A DNA stretch of 5,489 bases, taken from positions 1 to 5,489 of the forward strand of contig JAGLTN010000482.1 in NCBI GenBank assembly GCA_023135255.1, written 5' to 3'. Positions 1 to 5,489 of the stretch are shown here, piece by piece (position 1 is the first letter of the stretch; each line of letters starts with the position of its first letter). The position numbers and the translations under genes are program-made. The notes under the pieces were generated by a model. It was not told the DNA's origin and made no database searches. It saw only the letters and a list, made by a program, of their open reading frames with translations. This stretch comes from Planctomycetota bacterium. GTDB taxonomy: Bacteria > Planctomycetota > Phycisphaerae > Sedimentisphaerales > Anaerobacaceae.

Positions 1-1
1 A

Positions 2-799
2 AAATGCCCCGGTCTTCCACGAAGCAAAAATAATCCTCAGCCTTTGCCTCAACAACTCTTTAAATTGTAGCCTTCTTTTATTATCAAGGCCGAAGACTTT
101 TGAAACCAAAAGGCCTTTAGCACTCTCAGCGGTAAAGGTGGTTATCTTTTCACTGATATTCCTGTTTGCCAGGCTAAGCATCCTCAGTTTTTTTGCTACA
201 ATAATCGTGAACAGATAACTCAGCGGTATTGTTGCCAAAGCCAGTACTGTTATCCACGCAGCCAGCTTAAACATTATTATTAATGCTATCACAAGAGTAA
301 ACACCGCCGAACCCAATTGCGGAATTATCGAAGTCAAACATTGCACAACCATTCTGCTGTCACCTACTATCCTTTCGATGAATGAGCCGATACTTTTGCT
401 GAGCATATCTGACAGGTTCATTTTCTGCAGACCGTAGAACAGCCTCATAGAAAGTTTAAATTCCAGCTTATTGTGAATGTAGGTTAAAAGATAACCTGAA
501 AAAATTGACAGAGTGGTACTAATCATCTTCAACCCTGCCAAGCTTACGCAGATAAATATCAGTAAGGATATATCTTTTCGCGGATAAGCAGTATCAATTA
601 TCGTCTTGAGAAAGATAGGCGTAACCAGAGGCGGTATTGCCGTTGCTATCGTTATCAGAACCAGTGTTATTACCTTAAAACGGCAAGGTCTGAGCGACAC
701 GGATATTTTTTTTATATCTCCAACGGCGTTGCCAGCGTCTCTAAAAGTACTTTTAATTTTCTCTGCTGGGGTACTAAAAAAATTCGGTAATACTGCCAT
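2..799 (-). CDS. ABC exporter, N-terminal transmembrane half (partial, runs off left edge)
   Basis: The frame opens with ATG at 799 and stays open for 266 codons to the window edge, so only the N-terminal part is present. Hydrophobic helices are visible at about residues 42-66, 77-105, 151-177 and 180-202. Between them, FIERIVGDSRMVVQ (140-153) matches the conserved cytoplasmic loop of type IV ABC exporters (usually SRLTNDVDxV). Further on, ESAKGLLVSKVFGLDNK (225-241) matches the ES-x-x-G-hydrophobic-KxFGxE stretch before the last helices. The nucleotide-binding domain (Walker A, signature, Walker B) would lie outside the window. About 40 polar residues precede the first helix, and there is no N-terminal C39 peptidase domain. 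The start lies 3 nt after the radical SAM/SPASM stop codon with no clear Shine-Dalgarno sequence, which suggests translational coupling. The likely job, from context, is export of the modified peptide or self-protection. The exporter family is secure; the substrate is inferred. Confidence 0.9.
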   Translation of the reverse strand, partial: MAVLPNFFSTPAEKIKSTFRDAGNAVGDIKKISVSLRPCRFKVITLVLITIATAIPPLVTPIFLKTIIDTAYPRKDISLLIFICVSLAGLKMISTTLSIFSGYLLTYIHNKLEFKLSMRLFYGLQKMNLSDMLSKSIGSFIERIVGDSRMVVQCLTSIIPQLGSAVFTLVIALIIMFKLAAWITVLALATIPLSYLFTIIVAKKLRMLSLANRNISEKITTFTAESAKGLLVSKVFGLDNKRRLQFKELLRQRLRIIFASWKTGAF

Positions 800-802
800 A
801 AG

Positions 803-2266
803 TTATTTTTTCGAGCTGTTATCAATATTTTTTTCAATTGTACGGTAGTCCGCAAAGTTCCACATAGCCTCTTCCAGGTCATGTCTGCGCTGACATATTT
901 TTTTATCTTCGTTGTACCAGTTTGGATCGCAGCAAGTTAGCTTGCCGTTGGTAAAATAAGTCGCAGCCCTGCACCCGCCGCCGCATATATATTTCATAAC
1001 GCAGTCTTTACAAACTTGGGTATTGTCGACGTTCCATTTATCAGAAATATCATTAGCTTTGTGCAATATTTCTTCAATGTCGTCTTTTGCAATATTCCCA
1101 AGGCAGAACTCTTCCAGGAAAAGCGAGGCACACGGATAGACATTGCCGTCGTTTGCAATGCTTATAGCCCCTAATCCGATACCGCAGTTTCTCTTTATGC
1201 CCCCACGCGCGATTACAGAAAAACACGACGAAGTAAAGCTTAAGTTCATTTTGTTTTTGCCTGGCTTTGGAGTTGTGTTTTTCTTTTTTATATTTTCATG
1301 TGCCATCAGAATTTCAGGAATCTTTTCTTTCATTAGCGAGTTGCTGATTTGGAGGTCACGATGTTTATTGCCGCGACCGACAGGTGTGAAATGTCCGAAT
1401 TGCAAATGGTCTATTGCCAGACTATCACAAAGCGTAACCATCTCACACATCTCATGGTGATTACAACTGGTTGGTGTAAATGCTACTGATACTAATTTAT
1501 CTGTTATCCTCTTAAGCATTTTTACAGTTGCGACTGCTTTATCAAAACTGCCCTTAGATCGTAAAATATCATTTGTCTCTGCGGTAGCTCCGTCGATAGA
1601 TATCTGCACGCCGTCGACAAGTTTCATTACTTCAGCCCATTGCTCTTCGTTGCCGACCGTGCCGTTTGACAAAATCGTGATTGAGCTGAAGCACTCTCTT
1701 GAGCGTATCTCTTTTAAAATATCAATAACAAGTTCAGGTTTGAGCATCGGTTCGCCGCCCGATATGATAAGTCTTACATGCTCATTGTTTTTATTATATT
1801 TTGAAAGATAATCGAGCAAAGGCTTTAGCTGCTCGGCAGAAAGGCTAACGTTGTCTGTCTTTTTAGAATCAAAATAACAATATGGACATCTAAGGTTGCA
1901 TTTGCCGACAGGGTGGATCCATACTACGCCCGGTTTAATCTTTATATCATTTTGAGGCGAGATTGTTGTCGTGGTTGGCTTTTTATTATTTATGACACTG
2001 CCAAAACCCACATTGACCAGGCTATTTAAAAAAGCAGTTACGTCATCCTTGATTAGCTCAGCATCTAAATCATTTTCGCGGGTTAAGATATGAATTATCT
2101 CATCGATATTTTTTGTCCCGTCGATAATATCTTCAATTATATGAGCCCCTGTTGAATTTACCTTGACCCACTTCCCTTCGTTTTCGCATATAAAAAGTTT
2201 CTCATTTTCTCTTTCCGATACATAACAATTTCCTGGACATTTTATTACATCTTCAGATTTTATCAT
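803..2266 (-). CDS. Radical SAM/SPASM peptide-modifying enzyme with N-terminal PqqD-like (RRE) domain
   Basis: The protein has 487 residues and three parts. Residues about 8-90 have the PqqD-like pattern (KWVKVNSTGAHIIEDIIDGTKNIDEII, then a helical region), the fold that binds RiPP leader peptides. Residues about 113-320 are the radical SAM core, with the 4Fe-4S motif CNLRCPYC (C123, C127, C130) and the SAM-binding GGEP at 170-173. Residues about 361-457 are a SPASM domain carrying extra clusters: C361-x12-G-x4-C379, then C419-x2-C422-x5-C428-x3-C432, then C445/C446 and C457. Known relatives form thioether, C-C or other crosslinks in peptides, or act as sulfatase-maturing enzymes; the fused PqqD-like domain favours a peptide substrate. 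The start ATG lies 14 nt after the preceding stop, with a weak AAGAAAGA upstream, so it is probably co-transcribed with its neighbours. The likely substrate is the Cys-rich peptide at 3990-4169. The family is certain; the exact reaction cannot be read from the sequence. Confidence 0.95.
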   Translation of the reverse strand: MIKSEDVIKCPGNCYVSERENEKLFICENEGKWVKVNSTGAHIIEDIIDGTKNIDEIIHILTRENDLDAELIKDDVTAFLNSLVNVGFGSVINNKKPTTTTISPQNDIKIKPGVVWIHPVGKCNLRCPYCYFDSKKTDNVSLSAEQLKPLLDYLSKYNKNNEHVRLIISGGEPMLKPELVIDILKEIRSRECFSSITILSNGTVGNEEQWAEVMKLVDGVQISIDGATAETNDILRSKGSFDKAVATVKMLKRITDKLVSVAFTPTSCNHHEMCEMVTLCDSLAIDHLQFGHFTPVGRGNKHRDLQISNSLMKEKIPEILMAHENIKKKNTTPKPGKNKMNLSFTSSCFSVIARGGIKRNCGIGLGAISIANDGNVYPCASLFLEEFCLGNIAKDDIEEILHKANDISDKWNVDNTQVCKDCVMKYICGGGCRAATYFTNGKLTCCDPNWYNEDKKICQRRHDLEEAMWNFADYRTIEKNIDNSSKK

Positions 2267-2280
2267 TAGTATGATCTTTC

Positions 2281-3591
2281 TTAACTTTGTAGTCTTTCAA
2301 CTGCTTCAAAATATATTGAACGAAGTTGTTCAGTTGTAAAATTTTCAGTTGATATGATAGGCTCTGCCATGTTTAAATCTTCCCATCGGTGAGAATGAAT
2401 ATTCAGGCCGATCTCCTGGCTGTGCTCATACTGATAAGTGCCGGGATAAGGAGTATTGACACCAAAAAAAGGAGCCACATTATATTTCTTTTTTAATTGC
2501 TCAACATAATCTATGAGCTTTCTCATTATCTCAATGGTGTCCCAGGCATGACCAAAGATAAAAGAAATGTATGTTCTGATGTCTGCCTGGTAAAAACATT
2601 TTATCGCATACTCGATTTGTTCTATCGTGACATTTTTTCTGATCTTTTTCAATATCTCATTATTGCTGCTTTCAAGGCCGATCTGCACTCGGTGACAACC
2701 TGCCCCTGCCATCGCTTCAGCTATCTCCGGATTAACAGCATCTGCTCTGGTTTCGCACATCCACCCCAATTTTCTGTCGAGTTTGTTCAATTCTTGGCAA
2801 AAAGAAAAAACCCTGCTTCTTATAGCGGTAAAAGTGTCATCGGTAATATAAAAGTTTTTTATATCATAACGGTCAATAAAATATTTTATCTGTTTCATAA
2901 CACTTTCAATACTTCTGCTGCGATAGCTCGAGTGCATAGTATTTGCTGAACAAAAAACACATTTGCCCGGGCATCCTCTTGCTGTCGAAATAGAAAATGG
3001 CATTGCATAATTATCAATGTCAATAAAATCGACATCACAGATTGGCAGATCATCAAGGTTTTTAATTGGTTTTCTTGCGGAATTTTTTATGATTCTTTTG
3101 CTTTGACTGTCGCGGTAACATATTCCCTCAACTTTTGCCAGTTCTGGACGGTTGTTTTTGGAGAGAGTTGAAAGAAGATGCTCAAAACTGATTTCACCTT
3201 CGTGCAAAACTGCAAAATCAAGCTGTTCAACTTTTTCCATAAATTCGTTATAGCTGAACGTTACCAAAGGTCCGCCGGCAACCGTAATAATTCCAGGCCA
3301 TATTTTTTTTAATTCGTTAATTAAATAACGGGTGCTCTTCCAGTTATCGGGATACGTCGTAAAGCCCACAACATCAGGTCTCTGTTTGATTATGGTCTTG
3401 AAAAATTTATCCTTAGTTGTTTGAATCGACATCAAATCATGCACGAAAACATCATAAGATTTTTCTCGCAGATAGTTTGCAAGATGCAGAATTCCTATTG
3501 GTGGTATTTTTATGTTGTTATTAGTTTTGTTGCGCCGAGTTTGTGATAAAGGAGCAACGATAAGTACGATGTTTTTTATGTTTCTTTTCAT
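2281..3591 (-). CDS. B12-binding-domain radical SAM enzyme
   Basis: From ATG at 3591 the protein has 436 residues. Residues about 8-150 form a cobalamin-binding-type Rossmann domain: PPIGILHLANYLREKSYDVFV, then PDVVGFTTYP, AGGPLVTF and LHEGEISFEHLL are all typical of this family. The classical DxHxxG cobalamin motif is absent, as in many class B enzymes. The radical SAM core begins at ARGCPGKCVFC (CxxxCxxC, C207, C211, C214). It continues with ITDDTFT, ETRADAVNPEIAEAMAGAG and QIGLESSNNEILKKI, all characteristic of B12-type radical SAM proteins. Known members methylate unactivated carbon or phosphorus, or do ring-forming chemistry; in RiPP clusters they often C-methylate the core peptide. I chose ATG 3591 because it overlaps the upstream TGA as ATGA, a normal coupling arrangement. 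An in-frame GTG at 3603 would add four residues (MAIK). The family is secure; the reaction is inferred. Confidence 0.94.
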   Translation of the reverse strand: MKRNIKNIVLIVAPLSQTRRNKTNNNIKIPPIGILHLANYLREKSYDVFVHDLMSIQTTKDKFFKTIIKQRPDVVGFTTYPDNWKSTRYLINELKKIWPGIITVAGGPLVTFSYNEFMEKVEQLDFAVLHEGEISFEHLLSTLSKNNRPELAKVEGICYRDSQSKRIIKNSARKPIKNLDDLPICDVDFIDIDNYAMPFSISTARGCPGKCVFCSANTMHSSYRSRSIESVMKQIKYFIDRYDIKNFYITDDTFTAIRSRVFSFCQELNKLDRKLGWMCETRADAVNPEIAEAMAGAGCHRVQIGLESSNNEILKKIRKNVTIEQIEYAIKCFYQADIRTYISFIFGHAWDTIEIMRKLIDYVEQLKKKYNVAPFFGVNTPYPGTYQYEHSQEIGLNIHSHRWEDLNMAEPIISTENFTTEQLRSIYFEAVERLQS

Positions 3592-3956
3592 TTTGATAGC
3601 CACATTGTTCCGGGGTTATCAAGCAGGTTTTTCTGATACAGTTCATTTAAAAATACTAAAAGCTGTTCCTTGTTTTTATTTGAAAGTTGCACGCCATTGT
3701 TTTTCATTGCTTCGAAAATTTCCTCAACAGAACGTTTACCGTCAATACAAAGCCATACTTTTGCCAATACCGGGTTCAAATAATACCGATCCATTGTTTT
3801 CAAATATTTTACTAAGATTGTTCCATTGTCGAATTGCTTCCACAAATGGCTTATGCGTTTAAGTACTGAATTATGTTTTATTTCCATGTTGATACCATTG
3901 AATAGATTTGTTTTGTCGATAATTTTGTTGCCGGAAGAGTAATTCATAACCGGCAT
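3588..3956 (-). CDS. PqqD-like stand-alone protein (RiPP recognition element)
   Basis: The full open frame gives 122 residues. From about residue 33 on it follows the PqqD pattern: a strand region (LWKQFDNGTILVKY), a second strand ending in a small aliphatic stretch (YYLNPVLAKVWLCIDGKRSVEEIFEAM), and two C-terminal helices ending NELYQKNLLD. In PQQ synthesis and many RiPP pathways this winged-helix fold holds the precursor's leader and presents it to a radical SAM enzyme. Its place just after the small Cys-rich gene and just before two radical SAM genes fits that role. Its TGA overlaps the next gene's ATG by 4 nt. The start is uncertain. ATG 3956 has GGAAGA touching it, ATG 3947 has the same motif at about 9 nt, and ATG 3887 would give a 99-residue protein nearer the usual PqqD length. 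The first 14 or so codons lie inside a perfect inverted repeat, so the shorter form may be the real one. Confidence 0.82.
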   Translation of the reverse strand: MPVMNYSSGNKIIDKTNLFNGINMEIKHNSVLKRISHLWKQFDNGTILVKYLKTMDRYYLNPVLAKVWLCIDGKRSVEEIFEAMKNNGVQLSNKNKEQLLVFLNELYQKNLLDNPGTMWLSK

Positions 3957-3968
3957 TCTTCCGGCAAC
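3927..3968 (-). repeat. Perfect 12-bp inverted repeat (mRNA stem-loop) after the peptide gene
   Basis: The arms are 3927-3938 and 3957-3968, an exact 12-bp match (GTTGCCGGAAGA and TCTTCCGGCAAC) separated by 18 nt. In the minus-strand transcript the stem starts about 21 nt after the peptide gene's stop codon. The 5' arm contains the only Shine-Dalgarno-like GGAAGA near the PqqD-like gene, and the loop starts with that gene's first possible ATG (3956) and also holds ATG 3947. No U-run follows the stem, so it is not a standard intrinsic terminator. It could stabilise the peptide mRNA's 3' end, lower expression of the downstream enzymes, or block the upstream start codons. The structure is seen directly; the role is inferred. 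Confidence 0.6.
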
Positions 3969-3989
3969 TTAGATTACAAATACAATTTC

Positions 3990-4169
3990 CTATACATCAG
4001 CTGAAAGCGTAATTGCAATCGCTAATGTTACATACGACTCTTGGCATTTATCCGCACAAAAGCTTGGGCAGCAATACTTTTCCGGCGATTCGAGATCGCT
4101 GTTAGAACTACTGTTAAAGATTGGCCCACTAAGTTTGGGTACAGAAAAAACTTTTGAGTTTAGTTTCAT
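3990..4169 (-). CDS. Candidate RiPP precursor peptide, Cys-rich, 59 residues
   Basis: This short frame starts with ATG at 4169 and stops with TAG at 3992-3990. It is preceded by AAAGAGAAAGGAAATACC, a good Shine-Dalgarno sequence (AAGGA about 7 nt from ATG) and the best in the window. The peptide begins MKLNSKVFSVPKLSGPIF, followed by a Ser/Asn/Glu-rich stretch (residues 19-31). It then has the cluster YCCPSFCADKCQES with C33, C34, C38 and C42, and ends in YVTLAIAITLSADV. A polar leader followed by a Cys-rich and then aliphatic tail, directly upstream of a PqqD-like gene and two radical SAM genes, is the usual position and build of a RiPP substrate. I do not recognise a named family, and there is no Gly-Gly leader cleavage motif. 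It lies 39 nt downstream of the 356-residue gene. That this frame is translated is likely; that it is the substrate is inference from context. Confidence 0.72.
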   Translation of the reverse strand: MKLNSKVFSVPKLSGPIFNSSSNSDLESPEKYCCPSFCADKCQESYVTLAIAITLSADV

Positions 4170-4172
4170 GGT

Positions 4173-4183
4173 ATTTCCTTTCT
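4173..4183 (-). promoter_or_regulatory. Ribosome binding site of the Cys-rich peptide gene
   Basis: On the minus strand, AGAAAGGAAAT lies just before ATG 4169, with an AAGGA core about 7 nt from the start codon. It is clearly better than the sites before the other genes here, most of which show weak or no Shine-Dalgarno sequence. That would fit high expression of a substrate peptide relative to its enzymes, and it supports the short frame being real. Confidence 0.6.
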
Positions 4184-4208
4184 CTTTATAAAAGATTAAA
4201 TGATAAAA

Positions 4209-5279
4209 TTAATTTTCGACATATGTCACTTTTCTGAAAAATTTAGCCAAATTTTCTGTGTTATTGTTTTGAGGCAACCCGGTTTCAATTTTGACTTCAC
4301 TTGTAAGGTCGCTTAATTGTGTTATCCCTTTTTTGTAATCAAAATAATAAACCCCTGTTGTGTGCGTATTGCACTGGATTTGATAATTCTGCTTATCCCA
4401 GCCGTCCTTGTAATCAACTGATGACGTTACTGTCGAATCTACAGCTATCTTCATGCACTCGATTCCGTTAACAGTGCAATAACCTTCAAATTTAAAAGTG
4501 ATTTTATTCGCCTTATTTTTTTCGTCTTCCACTTGCCAGCTTTGCCCCTGCTTTATTTCATGATCTGGGAATATAAGATTTGATGAAGTCGAAGATTCTT
4601 TTTTGATTGTTGAGCAGAATCCTTTACCGCCTCCGTCAATTTCAATCGCATCAGCAGAGATAATCTTGCCGTTCGGATAACATAATACCTTGCTGCTGGA
4701 AATAGTAAGCCTGCCTTCTGGTTGCAGGCTTGTTTTACCATCACTGATTTGTTTCTGTACGATAGTCGAGATTTTTGTATCCGCATCCACATCTTTAGTC
4801 TCATGGCTGAATGTCCCAAGGTCAAGCCACTCTTTAGGCTCAGCATTTTTTAAATCGCTTGCGATAAGATATGAACTGATCTGCAATTTCTCATCTTTTT
4901 GAAATTTGTAGATACCCCTAATAGAAGTAGGCCCTGTTTTTATATCTGCTATTTCCATTTTAATATCAGGAGGAGGGAATTCGAGCAGCTTAATAGCCCT
5001 TAGTGAAAGCCCTTCAATCAATTCTTCCTGCAGCTGTCCCATGTTTTCTTCCTGATTGATATGTTTAGTTATTTTTTTAACCTCAACCAAAATCAGCTTA
5101 TCGTCCAAAGCTTTATCCTCTTGATCCTCAGGTAATTTCCTTTCAGCTCTTATTGGCTGCATGCAACCGGAAGTTATTTTGTGATTTTTAACTTTTCCCC
5201 GCCCAAAATAAACAACACCCCAGCCGAGAATAACAACACAAATAATAAACCCCATAATTTTAGTTCTGCTATTTCTCAT
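4209..5279 (-). CDS. Membrane-anchored or exported protein of unknown function
   Basis: The protein has 356 residues. It starts with a short basic segment and one hydrophobic helix (about residues 9-25, IMGFIICVVILGWGVVYFG), which could be a signal anchor or an uncleaved signal peptide; there is no lipobox directly after it. Residues 45-100 are charged and probably helical. From about 105 to the end it looks like a beta-rich extracytoplasmic domain with alternating polar and hydrophobic strands. This part includes FPDHEIKQGQSWQVE (237-251), FEGYCTVNGIECMKIAV (264-280) and GVYYFDYKKGITQLS (309-323). That pattern recalls large, poorly characterised families of secreted beta-barrel-like proteins such as DUF6263, a resemblance judged by eye only. 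It has no catalytic motif I recognise. It is the first gene after the candidate promoter and lies 39 nt before the peptide gene, so it may share the transcript. A role as immunity, processing or anchoring partner is possible but unproven. Confidence 0.85.
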   Translation of the reverse strand: MRNSRTKIMGFIICVVILGWGVVYFGRGKVKNHKITSGCMQPIRAERKLPEDQEDKALDDKLILVEVKKITKHINQEENMGQLQEELIEGLSLRAIKLLEFPPPDIKMEIADIKTGPTSIRGIYKFQKDEKLQISSYLIASDLKNAEPKEWLDLGTFSHETKDVDADTKISTIVQKQISDGKTSLQPEGRLTISSSKVLCYPNGKIISADAIEIDGGGKGFCSTIKKESSTSSNLIFPDHEIKQGQSWQVEDEKNKANKITFKFEGYCTVNGIECMKIAVDSTVTSSVDYKDGWDKQNYQIQCNTHTTGVYYFDYKKGITQLSDLTSEVKIETGLPQNNNTENLAKFFRKVTYVEN

Positions 5280-5439
5280 TTTAAAACTTTCCCAGAGACA
5301 AACTTCTGTTACCCGTATTTTTCGTTTCTGATTTCATATTAAAAACAAGCGAAGAAATTGCAATTAAACGAAAATTAAAAGTTTTAAAGACTGGCGAATT
5401 GAAATGATTCTTTCAAAAATAATAAAAAATTCATGAGTT

Positions 5440-5448
5440 ATTATACCA
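5440..5448 (-). promoter_or_regulatory. Candidate extended -10 promoter
   Basis: On the minus strand, TGGTATAAT is a perfect TATAAT hexamer (5445-5440) with the TGn extension. It lies about 160 nt before the 356-residue gene. No good TTGACA-like -35 box is present 16-18 nt upstream, which extended -10 promoters can tolerate. In DNA this AT-rich, TATAAT occurs by chance, so this remains a candidate. The rest of 5280-5489 has no gene, RNA gene or terminator that I can support. Confidence 0.4.
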
Positions 5449-5489
5449 ATCCCAATTAATTTTTTCGCTTTATCCGCGGGTAAATAACT

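Noticed and set aside
606..1460. Plus-strand open frames at 606-848 and 1143-1460
   Set aside because: They lie antisense to the ABC exporter and SPASM genes and show only reverse-frame composition bias.
2497..2949. 150-codon open frame on the plus strand
   Set aside because: It is antisense to the B12 radical SAM gene, whose motifs are unmistakable. Its translation has no recognisable domain and no convincing ribosome binding site.
3512..3862. 116-codon plus-strand open frame
   Set aside because: It is antisense to the junction of the PqqD-like and B12 radical SAM genes, and its product has no domain-like features.
3927..3968. Intrinsic terminator reading of the inverted repeat
   Set aside because: Neither strand has a U-rich tract after the stem, so classical termination is not supported.
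4218..4227. Perfect 10-bp palindrome GACATATGTC near the end of the 356-residue gene, with a weak GTGACA/TATCAT pair nearby that could be a promoter for the peptide gene
   Set aside because: A 10-bp palindrome is expected several times by chance in a window this long, and the promoter-like boxes are poor with about 19-nt spacing.
4553..4902. 97-codon minus-strand frame (4553-4846) and 70-codon plus-strand frame (4690-4902)
   Set aside because: Both lie inside the 356-residue gene in other frames and have no supporting start signal or motif.
5384..5434. 16-codon minus-strand frame (MNFLLFLKESFQFASL) in the leader
   Set aside because: It begins about where transcription would start from the candidate promoter, has no ribosome binding site, and its Phe/Leu content is what AT-rich DNA gives by chance.
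1..5489. CRISPR arrays, tRNA or rRNA genes, insertion-sequence ends
   Set aside because: I saw no spaced direct repeats, cloverleaf-like sequences, rRNA signatures or transposase fragments.

Overview
The window is AT-rich bacterial DNA. Every convincing gene is on the minus strand, so it reads from the right edge to the left. The two radical-SAM enzymes need intact iron-sulphur clusters, which suggests an anaerobic or micro-oxic host. The phylum cannot be fixed from this sequence; an environmental lineage such as Planctomycetota would fit the gene style, but that is only a guess.

Layout in the direction of transcription: (1) 5489-5280, an AT-rich leader with a candidate extended -10 promoter; (2) 5279-4209, a 356-residue membrane-anchored or exported protein of unknown function; (3) 4169-3990, a small 59-codon gene with a good ribosome binding site that encodes a Cys-rich peptide; (4) 3968-3927, a perfect 12-bp inverted repeat; (5) 3956-3588, a stand-alone PqqD-like protein (a leader-peptide-binding, RRE-type fold); (6) 3591-2281, a B12-binding-domain radical SAM enzyme; (7) 2266-803, a radical SAM/SPASM enzyme with its own N-terminal PqqD-like domain; (8) 799 to the left edge, the N-terminal 266 residues of an ABC exporter, cut by the window.

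Genes 5 to 8 are packed with a 4-nt overlap, a 14-nt gap and a 3-nt gap, which strongly suggests one transcript. The set reads as a biosynthetic cassette for a ribosomally made, post-translationally modified peptide (RiPP). In this reading the 59-residue peptide is the substrate, the PqqD-like domains grip its leader, the SPASM enzyme probably makes thioether or other radical-derived crosslinks at the cysteines, the B12 enzyme possibly adds C-methyl groups or makes another radical modification, and the ABC protein exports the product. Family assignments of the enzymes come directly from motifs. The substrate assignment, the chemistry and the role of the 356-residue protein are inference. The precursor is the most interesting item, because it is short enough to be missed by ordinary gene calling.
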